Source: Holtermannia corniformis
Taxonomy: Eukaryota; Basidiomycota; Tremellomycetes; Holtermanniales
Assembly: GCA_001599935.1 (NCBI GenBank)
Contig: BCIJ01000027.1
Coordinates: 81,077 to 145,076 of the forward strand
Direction: 5' to 3'
DNA length: 64,000 nucleotides
Shown: piece by piece, positions 32,283 through 45,091 of the stretch
Layout: every line of letters starts with the position of its first letter
Numbering within the stretch: position 1 is the stretch's first letter
The notes under the pieces: generated by a model
What the model saw: the letters and a program-made list of their open reading frames with translations, nothing else
Databases searched by the model: none
What the model was told of the DNA's origin: nothing
Made by a program: the position numbers and the translations under genes

Positions 32283-35200
32283 ATGGGTCATTCGAACACA
32301 CGCAAACGACCGCTATCACCCTCGGCAGCGGCGTCATCGCGCGATTCCAAGGTATCCAAGATCCTCGCGGCGCACCTCACGGCCGTCTCCAGGCCGGCCG
32401 CGTCGGGACCGCACTTGACCGGTCGGGCTATAGATCCAGGGAACCCCGGAGCCGGTGCTTTCTCAACTATCACGGTGATTCATGGCAGCACTGGGCAGAA
32501 GAGCTACGCCAACGAGAAGCGGTATGTCAAGGTGACTCAAGTCGGCCAATGCTAACTTATACAGCTACCTCAACCCTCCGCCGCTTCTTCGCGTCACTGG
32601 TCCGCTACTATCTCAACTCACGCACGTCTCGCTCGCCGTCATCCCTCCGCCGGTGACTGAAGCCGGAATCGATACGTCGCTAGCAACACTCAGTACCGCA
32701 ACCCACACATCTTCACTGCAAACCTATCTCTTCCCACTCCAACCGCAAACACCCTCTTCAGTCCTACGCGCAGCCAAACCGGGCCTCAAGCCAAAGAAGA
32801 TCGAAAAGCTCGAGGCTCGACTGAAAAAGCTCGAAGCCAAGGGGATCCCATCCCCGAGTCTGTTCAACCTCGCCTCTGTACGAGACGTTGCTACGCGCTC
32901 GAGGGATGAGCTCAAGGATGGAATTGGGTTTCCGGCATTGTGGGCAAAGACGAACGATGTGGGCAAAGCCAAGAATTTCTGGCTCAGGTTGTCGATTGGC
33001 AAACCTGGCGTCGAGCCCAAGCTCATAGGCACGCTTGACTCGGCCGCGTTGCTGCAAGATGCAGAGGCTAACGGGGTCGCTCTCTCGGACGAGGCGGCGC
33101 GTGCAGCACTCGAGACGCTGCAGAACTCGGGGCCAACGGATATGACGACGGCACTCGAGGCTGAAGCCGGGTATACGGATGGTATACTGCCATCACACGA
33201 TGAGCGTGGCTTTCCCGAGACGATCGACGAGCACCAGCTTGCGACATCGCTGATGGCCAACAATGCTGCGGCAGGCCCGAGCGACGCGACCATCGCGGCA
33301 AGTCCAAAGGACATGCGGATGAGCACGCCTGCGCCGCCGCCACCGCCCGATCCAGCAACAGCCTGGGCGACATTCATCTCCAACCCGGTCAACATTGTTT
33401 CCAAACCATCCCAGCGCACGTCCAAGGCGCGCTCCGTCGCCAGCTGCCTAACCTACGGTTCCGCTGTCTCGCTCTGGACGCGGATCAACTCGCAAAACTC
33501 GCGCACCAAGTTCATGCACGTTCAAGAAGCTCGCGAGGTCGGGAACCCTGATGAAAAGGGTGTGGAGACGGCTGATGGCGATGGGATCGCTGGCGGTGGG
33601 GGGCGTCCTGTGCTGACGGCTCGCACGACGAAGTGGTCCGCGTTCAGACTCGACTGCGTCCGACGATCCGTCCCAAACGGCGATGAACCGGCCGGACCGA
33701 CTCTTGCGTCTGCGGCTGTCGGCACACTCGTCACTTATAGCTCCATCGTCGTCCTCACCGACCTCATCACGGGCATCTCGAGCGAGCCACTCCGTATCAC
33801 CAAGGTTGACAAGTTGCTGGCGATCAAAGACGACTGCGGGCCCGTCAGCGAGCTCCAAAAGGTCGCATTTGCCCGCGTCGATGCCGACGGCGTCGCGATT
33901 CCGTCAGACGTCGCTCCGGGAGACTGGTACCTTTCCGCACCGAGTGCAATGGTCGAAGTTACGGATCCGACAAAGGCGCGGCGGAGACGGGGGAGGCCGA
34001 TCGCAGACCTGGGGAAATCAAATACCGAGGGTGAAGTCGGCGCTGAAGAACAGTGGGATGCACAGGGCATACAGCCAGACGCAGTGCCTGTACCCGAACC
34101 CGAGCCGATTATCGAAACGATCCCAGTCGTCGGCAACTCTTTCAAGTCGATCCCCAAGACCAAAGGCAAGGGCAGCGCAGGCAACGGGAAAGGCAAGGCG
34201 AGGGGCAAGCCCGTTGTGCCCAAAGCCAAGCGATACGCGATTGCACTCGCCACGGCTGCAGAGGACAGCGACGTTAGTGGGCGGACGGCGGGCCTGAGTT
34301 GGGCTGCAGGCCGAGAACGAGATGTCTTGATGGCCGTCAGTGTGCCCATCGACGCGGCTGACCGGGAAGGCCAAAGAGAACGAACGAGAGAGGCCATGCA
34401 GAAGGCTGTTGCCGATGAGGTCGAGGACTGGATGACATGGACGATTGGTAGTGTCTGTGAGTCTGCGTGGGCATAGGTCAAGTCTGAAGCTGATGAGAGC
34501 AGCACACTTCAGCTACACTTTTTTCGACGGTCACGGTGGCGCCGGCTCCGTGCCAGCCAACACCATCACTCCTTGCCCCATGTTACTCGAGGAACCGGCA
34601 CTGCAGCACGAACTCAATACGGTCACGCTCACCGTCTCGCACTTCTTTACCGACACCAACGTGCCTTTCGAGGTCTATCTTGGCCCCTTGGGGCCGCTGC
34701 CGGCCAGAGTCTTCAAGTCGACAGCACCGCAAGATAAAGACCCATACAACTCGGCTGTCCGGCCGACTTATCGCGCAGTGGCAATCGATGGCGAGCCCGA
34801 TCACTTGGCGCCAGTCTACAGTGGCTACCCATCCGGTTCGCCACACTACATTGTCAGCATTGAGCTACCCCCGCTCGCGTCCGTGCTTGCAGTCATGCGA
34901 GAGTGCCTCGATCCGGCAGCTCAGGGTCGAGCGCAGCGCTCAATGAACGATGACACGGCGATCGATCCAGATCTCAACCTCGGCGTCGGTGACAAGTCGA
35001 CTCATCAGTGGGGAGACGCCCCGATGCAGGATGGGCAGAACCTCGTCCTACATGAAGCCTTGCAAGGCGTCGACCGCTCTGGCGACGGTCTAACATTTGG
35101 CCACGCAGGCGCCAGTGACACCATGATGCTCGACGGCGTGTTCCCAGGCCAAGCAGGATCAGCATATCAATCTGATGCAACCGAGCCCGACTTTCCGCCC

Positions 35201-35543
35201 CCAAGCGACATTCACGACATGGAGCGCAACGACCTCCCGTCTCCTGTCAGCCGGCCAGGACAGACTGCGCCAGTATCAAGTGTGCACGCTGCTCTAGGGA
35301 GCGAGCTGCCGATGTTGCTCATGCCGGCGGAGACGACGTCGAGTGCTGCGCTTGCACCGTTGCCACTCTTATTTGTGAGGACAAGCGACGGGGCCGGTTA
35401 TTCGTTGGGCAAGCATCTCACAGCGCAACCGACCTTCGGTGAAGAGCCAAGCGCAGAGGGAAGCTCGGTCGAGCGTTGGGGTAAGTGGTCCGTCACAATC
35501 GCCAAGGCGACTAACGCCGACCTCAGAGTTGATCGTCGTATGA
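32283..35543 (+). CDS. CSL (RBP-J/Su(H)-type) transcription factor
   Basis: DNA-binding factor of the CBF1/Su(H)/LAG-1 family; fungal members regulate adhesion, cell cycle and lipid genes. ATG 32283 gives MGHSNTRKRPLSPSAAASS. The RHR-N domain has TITVIHGSTGQKSYANEKRY and LNPPPLLRVTGPLL, later KNFWLRLSIGKPG and LIGTLDSAALLQ. The beta-trefoil has NPVNIVSKPSQRTSKARS, YGSAVSLWTRINSQNSRTKF, and ITKVDKLLAIKDDCGPVSEL followed by WYLSAP. After a basic GK-rich linker comes the RHR-C/TIG part (DWMTWTIAHFSYTFFDGHGG). Large Ala/Pro-rich insertions separate the blocks, as in fungal CSLs. The last splice (GTAAGT...CTCAG) gives a short end, ERWELIVV, at 35543; the unspliced frame would run on to 35818 across the REV1 terminus. 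About 1,050 aa. Confidence 0.85.
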
Positions 35544-35640
35544 TGTCTGTACCACTTGAGAGCGTTGTATATAGCAGTTTGGTTGCACAACATGAAACAT
35601 TTGTCAAGCGAATGATATACATTCGTACAACACCATCAGC

Positions 35641-38600
35641 TTACAACCTGAGCGGAGCTCGGAACCTTGCTATGGATACAATATCGGCCTCCGCCTTGGC
35701 CGTTTCCCACACTTCCCACCATTTGGCACCCACTACACCGTCTCGGGCTGGCCATTTTGAGCAAAGCAGCTCTTTCCAAGACTTGAGCACGGTGCACACG
35801 TCACCGAGTCCCGCGTGACCGCCCTCTTCCACATCCAAGCACCTCGCAAGATATTTTCTCACCCGGTTGACATCTTTGTCCGCCGGGCCGATGGTATGTC
35901 CGGCCTCCACCCAGCTGGCAATGATGTCCAAGATGTCGCCGAGATCTTGCTTCTTGGACAATGCCGGCTTCGTGACTCTCTTGACCGCGATCGGCGGCTG
36001 CTGAGGTCCAACGGACGCGGACCGCCCACGTTCGCGAGATGGAGACACCGATGCAGAGATCGAGCGCCGGCTGGTCGCAGACGTCCCGCCCTTTCGTAAG
36101 ACTCCGGCTGGCCGGACTCTCGCCGCTGCGCGCTTCGCTTGCTCCTGCAGACCTCGAACCTGCTCCTCCTGCATTTCCGAAGGGATCGCAGCGAATACCT
36201 CTAGGTCGATGCCAAGCTCTTCCAAGAGGTCTACGCTGTACGCGCCGATTGTCGCTTCGGACCTCTTGCGCTTGCCCTTGGTAGGTGTAACGGTCAAGTC
36301 CACAACTTCGTCCTCTGGAATGGGAGTGGTGAAGCGAGATCGGCGCATGGCCTTCATCAGCGGCTGCTGGGCAAGCGCCTTTGTCGAGAGGAATGTCTTA
36401 TTAGGAGGCCGAAGCTGCTTCGTGATATGCGCCGCGGCATTGCGCTCGGTGAACTTCTTGCTGGTCGGAGATTTAGTGCTGGCGCGGGCAGAGGTTCGGA
36501 CAGCAGCCGTCACCTGGCTAGGAACCTCTGACGCGGCCCTGCTGCGCGACACGGCACTTGCGCCGAGCTGGGCTTCGAGCTCTCGACGGATGTCATCCGG
36601 CATGGCTGCCAGAAAGCTCGAATCGACTGCCAACTCATTCGGTTGGGGTGAGGCTGGTTGATCTTGCTCCGTGAAAGTAGCCGCCGGTGCCTCGTTCGCC
36701 ACAAGAATACTCTCCTCCGGTGTCATGACCTCCTCTGGTCTGGACTTGACTTTGAAGTTGAGCGTAGACTGATCCTTATCGCGTTCAGGTTGAGCTGATA
36801 CGGTTTGAACGCTTTCGAGTTTGACAACCTGCAGACCGACTCCGCGTAGCTCTGCGGGGTCCAACGCCATCGAATGAAGGAGTTGTATACTTTGGTGCGC
36901 AATGATAGCCGCATCATCTGTGGCCGCGCCACCTTTGCCCGATATCGCAGCGGACTTGTTGGTCGTTTCACACCAGCCGTGTCCCATAAACTGGTTCATC
37001 TCAGCCAAGCGGCGATGCTTCGGCGATAGAACCCACCTTTGGTGCTTCTACCGGTGCATCCGGGTGCCGTGACATGATCTTAAGGGTGACTTGTTTCCCA
37101 CGTACGCCCAGCCCTTTCAAGCGATTGCTCACTTCAACGGCAAGATCTGTGAGGAATTTGTCGGCGTGGGCTTGCAGAGAGAAACGGATGCCGTACTGCG
37201 TCGGTAAACAGTAATCCGGAAGAGCCTGAGACGGCACTCACGTTCATTTCGGCACTGACGCTCTTGCGTTCCTTGTGCGGCTCGATCTTGCGATCATCTT
37301 CACCGCGCAAGAAGCCCCACAGATTCTCGCCGTTTTTCGGTCCCAGAGCGCTCTGTAAGCTAGCCTTGCTCTGCTTCAACAGCTCGCCACAGTTGGTCGT
37401 CCTGAACCGCTCCTTGATCTTGTCCATTGTCGAGCTCCCGATCGACGGCAGGTCATCCACGTCAAGTGGCTCAAGGAAGCTGAATATTGCAGCGGGTAAT
37501 AGATGGTGCACACCAGCGGGCTTGGCATGGCGCGTTGCAAGCTTGGCAAGAAGTATATTGTGCGAGATCCCAATGCTGACTGAGGCACTCCATCAGCTTG
37601 GACTGACATCTGCCGAGCTCACCTTCACAGCTGGTCGCCGCCCGGACGTCATCGCGAATCTTTTGCGCCACCTCGACTGCCCAGTCCCTGGTTTTGAAGC
37701 TCTCCATATCCGGCCTCGCATCCTGAGAAGCCGTAAAGACATCATGATCTGCCATTCGTCGGTATGTTCCCGCATCATCGTCCTCATCATCTTCGGGCGC
37801 TAGTCGACGTGCGCGTACGGCCGTAGTCGCATCAATGAGAGCTTCGTCTACGCTGACGGCTTCGAGATCATCGGCGTAGCTCATGAGGATAGTGTAGAAT
37901 GCCAGCGAAAACTTGCGATACGTCTCAAACTCATACCTGAGCACGTTAAGTCAACAGGCTGACTCAGCACAGCGCACTCACGGGATTGTGATCACCCCGG
38001 GACACAGCTCGCGCGCTCGACCCAGGCTCATGCCGTTGCGAACGCCCTTTGCGCGCGCCTCGTAACTACAGCTCGCGATCTCCGATGTACTTCCGGCAGC
38101 ACCCTGGCGACCTTGCGAGTGGCACACGACCGCCGGCTTGCCCTTGAGCTGCGGGCGAGTTGCAAGACCGCATGAAACGAAGAAGGCATCGAAATCGACG
38201 TGAAAGATGACTTTGCCTTCCGCCTTGCCTAAGTTGGCGCGAGCTGGCGAGTCTACGCGTGGTAATACGGAGGTCGATAGACTGAGGGTATTTGGCGCCA
38301 GCTGTGGTCGCGGTGCAGTCTCCGCTTCTTTCTGCGCAGCGGAGACGAGAACCTTGAGCTCGGCTTTCCACGTTGAGAGGTGGTGTAGCCTACATGTCAG
38401 CTTGCATCCCATCGGTCGATTCGACTTACCGACTATTTTGATAGTACCCATCGATGAAGCCGCCATCGTTGCCCGCCTGAGCCGTATTCTTCTGACGCCA
38501 CTCTTCATCTTTCATCAGCCGGAGGGCATCCGGGTTCTCATCAAATTTGAAGTAATTTGCCCAAGGGTTCTCCTTCTGCTTGCCCTTGCGAGGTTGCTTG

Positions 38601-39944
38601 ACCGAGACAAGCCCCGCACCTTTGGCCGGGGTAGCCTTCGACGTATCCGCCGTTGTGACATTGGGTTGGATAGCTTCGGGTGGATTCGGTCGATCTACAA
38701 CCGATGCAGACCGTACTTGGACGACTGATTCCACCAGAGTTGACTGCGAAGCGGTAATGTCTTCTTGATATAGGTCAATCGAGTCGTGTTCAACAAGCCG
38801 AGGATCCGCTGGTCTTGACGGCACCGGCAAAGTCGAGATCGGCTTCTTTGCCGACGGACCAGGGCTGACAGGTGCTTTATTCGGCTCGTCTGCCTCCGCC
38901 GTACCATCCTGCGGCGTTGGCACAACGGAAAGATCATCGTCCATCACAGTCGGCCCAGCCTTCTTCGGTGTCGACGACCTTGGCGAACGCAGAGTCTTCG
39001 AAGGCGTCTGCGACCCTCTAGCCAAAAAGGTCCCCAAGCCCTTCTGCGCTGCCTCGAGCTCACCACCCGTCGGGAGCAGCTTCCATTTCCGCCAATCGAG
39101 CAGTGCATTCGCCTTGACGCATTCAACGATCCACGCAGGCTTGGCGACGCGATAGTCTGCGAACGCAATGTGTTTGGACGGCGGGAGGACCGGGGCGATG
39201 ATGTGGGTGCTGGGGGGGTGTCAGTGCGAGCCTGGGCCAATATACTTGGATACAAACACTTGACGCTTTCCGCGCTTTGATAGGTCAGCCCTGTTGCATC
39301 GCTGACGTCGGGTGACGTACAAGGACATGGTACAGCACCCCTCCACGAGTCACAATCATTGGCTTGAGCACCTCGAGAGGCGGGTCGGTGTTGCCATTGA
39401 CCTGTCCTCCATCAGTAGGATGCACCCCTAAGGAGTAACTCACGTAGAACGACAAGCCCTCAAAGATCTGCAGCACACCCGTTTCGCCCTCCTGCGCCAT
39501 ATGCCGGTTCTGCGTCTGCCTGGCCAGCTCAGTCCCTCGCCACACTGTCAGGGCCCATACCCACAGCTTGATCTCCTTCTTCCTCATATAATCCACAATG
39601 CCGCCAAACGTGTTCGCCGCATATTCCGGGTCCATCAGATACTCCTTTGCCGCCGACTCTGCGTTGCGTTTGCGGTCCGCCTCATCGCCTGAATCGTAGA
39701 AGTCATCGGCGGTAAGAGAGGAAGCTGGTGCTTGTGTTCGTACACGTTTGGTGGTTGGCATTGGCTCGTCTTGTTCTTGGTCGTCGTCCTGCTCGCTGAA
39801 CCGGACAGAGCGTTTGAGGGGCTTCGCATCATCTTGCACGGCGGCGGCGGCGGCAACAGCGGCGTCGTTCCAGAAAGACGGCGACGAGATGGGATACGAG
39901 TCTGACCGAGCTTGGGATGGACATTCAGCAAGCTCTGGAGTCAT
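35641..39944 (-). CDS. REV1: REV1, Y-family translesion polymerase
   Basis: Deoxycytidyl transferase and scaffold for translesion synthesis. ATG 39944 (MTPELAECPSQARSDSYP). An N-terminal BRCT is read across exons (NTFGGIVDYMRKKEIKLWV; THIIAPVLPPSKHIAF; WIVECVKANALLDWRKW). The Rev1-specific YF-Y block is NPWANYFKFDENPDALRLM, GFIDGYYQNSRLHHLSTWK. The catalytic core has KVIFHVDFDAFFVSCGL with the first metal-binding Asp pair and AVSVDEALID with the SVDE motif, then HNILLAKLATRHAKPAG and the little-finger region. The C-terminal half has UBM motifs (LAAMPDDIRRELEAQLG; VFAAIPSEMQEEQVRGL) and a REV1 CTD (DILDIIASWVEAG) ending FRAPLRL. About 1,250 aa; around eight short introns. It converges on the CSL gene with about 97 bp between stops. 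Confidence 0.93.
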
Positions 39945-40110
39945 CTTGGCAAGCCCAGCATCACTATCAAGTTTGCGCTGACCGTTGAAGACAGCATTAA
40001 CTGCAACTCGATCATCTTAGATCTTTTTATCACTTTCATGTGATTGCCCGTGCTCAGCATGTCGCTTTACGATGCATGCTCTGCTATGCTACAAGGGTCG
40101 AGAACCCGCG

Positions 40111-42115
40111 TCAATACCCTCCTCGGTACCGTTGTCCGCCGCCGCCTCTTCGTCCTGCAGAAGACGGCTGGGATTGAGCCTGCCGCCGCTCATTCGCCCG
40201 TTGCCGCTCAAGGTCGTCCCGATCCATGTCCCGCCCCCATCCCTGGACGTTACCGCCCCCGCTGCCCTCGCGACGCCATTCGGTTTCATAGTCGCGCTCA
40301 GCGTCCGTATCGCGACCGCTCCCATTCCCGCTCTGGCGTCGTTTGGCTCGTCGAGACGTCTCGTTCTCCCTCAGAATCGGTGGCGGTCGAGCGGCCGACT
40401 CGACCGCTTGACGGAGTAACGATCCGCCCGCGCGTTTCCTGCCGGCACTAGGCGAGTCTTCTTCTCGCCCACTGCTTGAGCCCGCTCCCGTTCGACCAGG
40501 TGTTCCAATCTGCCCAAACTTGATCACCGGTTTCGGCGGGAGTGAGCTCGGGGCGCGCGGGAGCGCTTTGGAACTGCTACCGCGCGGTGGCGAAGGTTGA
40601 CGACCTTTACCGTTCTTGCGGTTCGGAACGCCAGCAAACCAGTTGCCATCGTCTTCCGTCGGATCATCGGCGCGCTCGAGGTCTCGTAGCTGACGCTTTT
40701 GCTTCTCCTTGCCGCGCTTGCCTGCGCTCGAGCCTGCAAACGGTTCGGCAGTGTACGGGAGTGGCGAGTCGTCACGCGAGGACGGGGGGTGGTCATATCT
40801 TGAGCGTGATCGGTGACGGTCTCGAGAACGCGCAAACGGGCCGTTGGAAGCATAGTAGGACGAAAAGGCGGATGGTTCGACGAGCTTCTTGAATGATTCG
40901 CGGCGGAACGTGCAGTTCTGTCAAAGAGTGTTAGCAACCTGCCACATTGTGACAGGGATATGCAACTCACGTCGCCAAAGTGACCTTGCCTGGCACAGTT
41001 GTAGCACCACTCTTCGTCCGTCTGCCTTCCACGCGCCAAGACCTCCTTGTCCCACCCAGTCGCTCGATCGGCTCTGTCGAGGCGCGTATCACGCTCGCTA
41101 GTCGACAGATACACGTATACGCGCCAAAGCGACGGGCAGTTCTACCGCCAGGTCATCAGTCGCGGTGATGCATCAACACGCGCAACGACATACCATCGCG
41201 AGGTGCTCCCCACTGCCACAGCGATCACAGCCTTGTCGGTTCGCATAGCGATAGCGCGAATCGGGGCACTCCATCTTGCGGTGACCTCGCTGGCCGCAGC
41301 CAAAGCAGACGAGGGCGATGGGGCAGTCGCGCGATTCGTGTTCATCTTCGGCGCCGCAGGTGAGGCACTGGGCGTGTTAGCGGTGGGAATCGATGGGTCT
41401 GAGGACCCTGTGGATGAAGGCCGTGAGGCTCGTTGGACACCTGGTAGGCAAGCAGCCCGCAAGCAGCTCGCACTGCCACCCAATCCAAGCATCCACCTCT
41501 TCTAGCACCCACACCAGAGCACACCCAACTCACCATGACTTTCGTGCAATCCTTGGCCACATGACCCGGCTTCTTGCAAGCTCTACACACTTTCCTAACA
41601 TCGACCGCGTCCTCGTCGAGCTGTGGCGCGAAATACCTCGATGTACCCTAAGAGCCGTCTCGTCAGCGCCAGTGCCCGTAGCCGCGGGCCACTCGACTGA
41701 CCTTTGAGATCTCGTCATCGATAAACTGCACGCCCTCATAGTCTTCCGCTTCTAGCACGATCTCATCGTCTTCTATCTCGTCTCCCGTCGCGTCGCCCGC
41801 TGTGCGGGCTTCGGTCGGGGCAAAGACCTCGACATGTTCAGGCAGCAGCAGGCCGTCACGCTCTCCCGGCGTCGCAGCAGCAGCCACGGCCTTTTTCACA
41901 CCCTTGCTCTTCTTCCCTTGGCTCTGGACCTCGAATAGGCCGTCTGCGCCGTGGACGCCATCAACGGGCTCCGCTTGCAGCTGGGCTGCGATCGGTCGGA
42001 ACGGGGTGAATGCCGATGTGCTCGGCGTCGTCGTTGCGGCCGGCGCTGTCCTCGGGATCGCGCGCAGGGGGTATGCAGGCCCCGATGGTGTTGAAGGACC
42101 CGCTTGGGTCATCAT
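40111..42115 (-). CDS. AIR1: CCHC zinc-knuckle RNA-binding protein, AIR1/AIR2 type
   Basis: Likely RNA-binding subunit of the nuclear TRAMP polyadenylation complex that feeds RNAs to the exosome. ATG 42115 (MMTQAGPSTPSGPAYPL) begins a Pro/Ala leader and an acidic stretch (DEIEDDEIVLEAEDYEGV). Knuckles follow in order: CRACKKPGHVAKDC, CLTCGAEDEHESRDC, CFGCGQRGHRKMEC, CDRCGSGEHLAMVC, then after WYVYLSTSERDTR a fifth, CYNCARQGHFGDNC. The Arg/Ser/Gly-rich tail includes many RS and RGG-like elements ending GGGGQRYRGGY. Five knuckles plus the acidic front match the Air1/2 plan. Several short introns, one splitting knuckle five. About 560 aa. Confidence 0.85.
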
Positions 42116-42294
42116 GGATGGATGAGAAGACGAGTGTATAGGTCAGAGTGAGTTTTGGACGCAAACAGTGATGGCGTAGCGTGGCGCTGACGTGGGCGGC
42201 CATCGTCGATCTATCAAACACGGTCTGACTATGTGTACCTCGCAATACGCGGCGTGGCATGCATGATGGGCAGACGAGGGCGCAGGAGACGTAT

Positions 42295-43304
42295 CTACGC
42301 CGGGGGGTCGAATTTCTTGTAAAAGACGACGGCGTCGACGTAGGCTTCGGTGCCGTCGGGCTGCTTCAACCGACCGGCCTCGGGGACTGGCGGGTGTCAG
42401 CTCGGCGCGGAGGATGTCTTGATAGGTGATGAATGGGGAGAGGGAGAACGGAAAACTCACTGAGCCCGGCACGGGTAAAGCCCAAGTTGTCCCAGATCCT
42501 CAACGAAGCCTGATTCGCTGTAGCACCAAGTCAGCACTCGCCCTCGGCGCACCCAGTCGGCGCACTAACACGTGTAGACGAGGTTGAAAACGGAGCCGCG
42601 ATAGCCTGCGTTCCGTCAGCTCGAGACGCTCCTCGAACGGTGTAGAGACTGACCGAGCAGAGGGCCGATGGTGAGGTACGATTTGCCGAGGTGGAGGCCG
42701 ATGCGCTGGCCTCGGATCTGGTGCGAGACTAGGAACCCGGCGTTGCAGAGCTGCGAGGTGGAGCGATTCAGCTGCAATCCTCTGATGGATGGGTGAGACT
42801 GACGTGGCTTGAGCGGCCGGGGTAGTTGGGCTTGACCTGTGGAGCGTGAGCCAGAACTCTGAGGGGCCGTGCTCGACCGACATAGTAGAGGCCAGCCAGG
42901 ACGTCCTTCCACTCTCTCCCGTCCTGGATCTCTTCCAGTGTCTTTTCCTGATCCCGCGGCACCACGCCTTCCGGCAACGCCTTATCCTTCGGCACGACTA
43001 AACCAAGCACTACCGTCGCGGCGAAAAAGTAACTCAAAAACGTCTCGAGCGAAGGCGTCTCTTCAGCCGGGTACGTGTTCCCCGCTATCCGCATACCCCA
43101 TCAGCACATCAACTGCGCTACACCCCGGCGGGACAGACCTTGAATCTCGGCTTTGTAAATTTCATACGCGGCCTGCTGGAGTCCTTGTGGCGCTTGGGCG
43201 CGTGCGAGTGGGAGCACGTGCAGCCCGATACTAGGGAGGTGGTATGACAGCTGTGGGAGGTGACGATCACCGATATCCGGGACTGGGATTGCGCCGTATG
43301 CCAT
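42295..43304 (-). CDS. GNAT-family N-acetyltransferase
   Basis: Acetyl-CoA-dependent acetyltransferase of a fungal GNAT clade. ATG 43304 (MAYGAIPVPDIGDRHLPQL), then YHLPSIGLHVLPLARAQAP. The middle exons encode GNTYPAEETPSLETFLSYFF and FAATVVLGLVV. The acetyl-CoA binding region is spread over small exons (GLYYV, VKPNYPGRSSHLCNAGFLV, HQIRGQRIGLHLGKSYLTIG), followed by the C-terminal GYRGSVFNLVYTCNQASLRI, WDNLGFTRAGLVPEAGRLKQ, DGTEAYVDAVVFYKKFDPPA. The R-G-x-R/G-L-G element and N-x-x-S-x-x-L/I-W..LGF are GNAT hallmarks. The closest group I can think of is the Mpr1-like fungal GNATs, but the substrate is unknown. Eight or so exons in 1 kb. Confidence 0.82.
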
Positions 43305-43540
43305 TGTGCCGTGTTGACAGTGTCGCTGTGGTAGAGACGATCCAACAGCTACCGGCATGTACGGCACGTCGATCACCACTCACGTGATCTCGCCAACATT
43401 TCATGTGACCGGCCCGGCTCGTTCGGGTGGAATCTCCGGCGCGGTGGCGGGCCGGTCGCAGCGTGGCGGCAGCTGCTGCGATACTTTAAAGCGCACCGGA
43501 CCACCCTCTCCCTCCACCTCCCCTCCCGTCTCTATCCACC
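43305..43540. promoter_or_regulatory. Divergent promoter with two E-boxes
   Basis: Only 236 bp separate the ATGs of the acetyltransferase and the dehydrogenase. CACGTG at 43381 and a TCATGTGA element at 43401 are bHLH-type sites 21 bp apart. Similar palindromes cluster at 50.7 kb. A TTTAAAG tract lies at about 43486. Confidence 0.4.
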
Positions 43541-44846
43541 ATGGCAGACGCACTCGAGCTCCCTTTGTTCGTCAAGACGCTTCTAATCACCGGTGCCGGC
43601 GGTAGGTACCGTTCACACCGACAATAGCCAGCAGTGCTGAGATGCAAACTACCAGGCTTCGTCGGCCGGCAGCTGACCCAACGGCTGTTGAAAGAGTTTC
43701 CCGCTGTGAAACTGATCACGACGGATATGGTCGAGCCGCCATCGCATGACCGGGTACGGGCCGTCAAGGCCGATCTTGGGGATAGGAAACAGGTCGAGGC
43801 TCTGTTCGAGGGTGAAAAGGTCGATGGCGTGTTTGCACTCCAGTAGGTTGATTCGCTTGAGGCGGCACTCGCTGACGCTTGCGTGCAGTGGCATCATGTC
43901 AGGTGGCTCCGAGGCCGACTTCAACCTCGGTTACAGCGTTAATGTCGATTCGCACCTCGAGCTGTTGCGCGTCACGCACGCACACGCTCAGGCGACACGG
44001 TCGGCGGACGAGCCGGTCCCGCGATACGTCTATATCTCGGGATTGGCCGTGTACGGCGGGCCAAAGTGCTTGCCGGCAGACTATGTCGTGCCAGAGTGAG
44101 TGACTCGCCTGAGCACTCTAGACTCTGTGCTGATGCAGGATACTAGGGACACTCCACTGTTCCCCGAGACGAGCTATGGTGTCGCCAAAGCGATTGCCGA
44201 GCTGTACGTGTACGATTACGCACGCAAGGGTAAGTCTACTGCCTTTACACTCCAGAGTTGCTAACGCCCGACTCGCGCAGGCTACCTCGACGCTCGCTCG
44301 CTCCGCCTTCCAACCGTCGCCATCCGCTCCGGTGCACCCTCCTCTGCCGCATCCTCCTTCATCTCCGGCCTGATCCGTGAACCACTCCAAGGCCAAGCGT
44401 CCGAATGCCCGATCGCGAGCGGTCGCGATGACCGCGCACTGGACGATATCCCAGTCTACCTAAGCCGAACGCGTACCGTGATCCGCAATATCATCTACGG
44501 CTTGACGATGGACGCCAGTCGATTCCCGGGCAAATGGACTCGGAGCGTCAACGTGCCGGGGATCTGCGTCAAGCCGCGTGCGATCATTGATGCTCTGTGA
44601 GTGCCGCCCTTGGCTCTGAAAGGAATGTGCTGATACGTGACACAGCGAGCAAGTCGGCGGCCCCGAAGCTCTCAAGCTCGTCACGTACAAGCCCGACGCC
44701 AAAGTACTCGCCATTGTCAAATCATGGCCGGGCGCATTTGACAACACGGAAGCGATCCGGCTCGGGTTTGAAGTGGATGATGAGAAGACGGGGTTCGCGA
44801 GTGCTGTGCAGGATTTCAAAGATGAGCTGGATGCTGCAAAGGCCTA
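43541..44846 (+). CDS. NAD-dependent epimerase/dehydratase, DenD-like SDR
   Basis: Extended short-chain dehydrogenase. ATG 43541 gives MADALELPLFVKTLLITGAG, joined to FVGRQLTQRLL, forming the Rossmann TGAGGFVG motif. Next are VKADLGDRKQVEALFEGEKV, the GIMSGGSEADFNLGYSVNVD block typical of DenD, RYVYISGLAVYGG, and the catalytic YGVAKAIAELYVYDYARKG (Y-x-x-x-K). YLDARSLRLPTVAIRSGAPS, AASSFISGLIREPL and VNVPGICVKPRAIIDAL follow. It ends with a Lys/Glu-rich helix, DFKDELDAAKA. Bacterial DenD oxidises D-erythronate; the fungal substrate is unknown. About 340 aa, six exons. Divergent from the acetyltransferase gene. Confidence 0.85.
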
Positions 44847-45091
44847 GTACAGTCTATCGGGCAGTGTAGAACGATGGAGGACATGGTTGTTTTGGTCCCG
44901 TTGTCCGTTGCTGCTGCTGAGCATGGTTTGTTCGAGTTGGATGGTGTCGAGCTGCGTCAAGACGGCGGCGAGGACACGGTGCACGCTGCGTAGATCCTAT
45001 CATCAACAATCAACATCAACATCCAACATCACGCGCGGCGTAGCAGCAGAACGGCCTTGCTCCGGGCTCAAAGGACGCTTGTTTGGCCACC

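Noticed and set aside
33735..34505. Long minus-strand frame (256 codons) inside the CSL gene
   Set aside because: It is the mirror of a strongly supported coding exon; Ser/Ala-rich translation is typical of antisense to GC-rich coding DNA.
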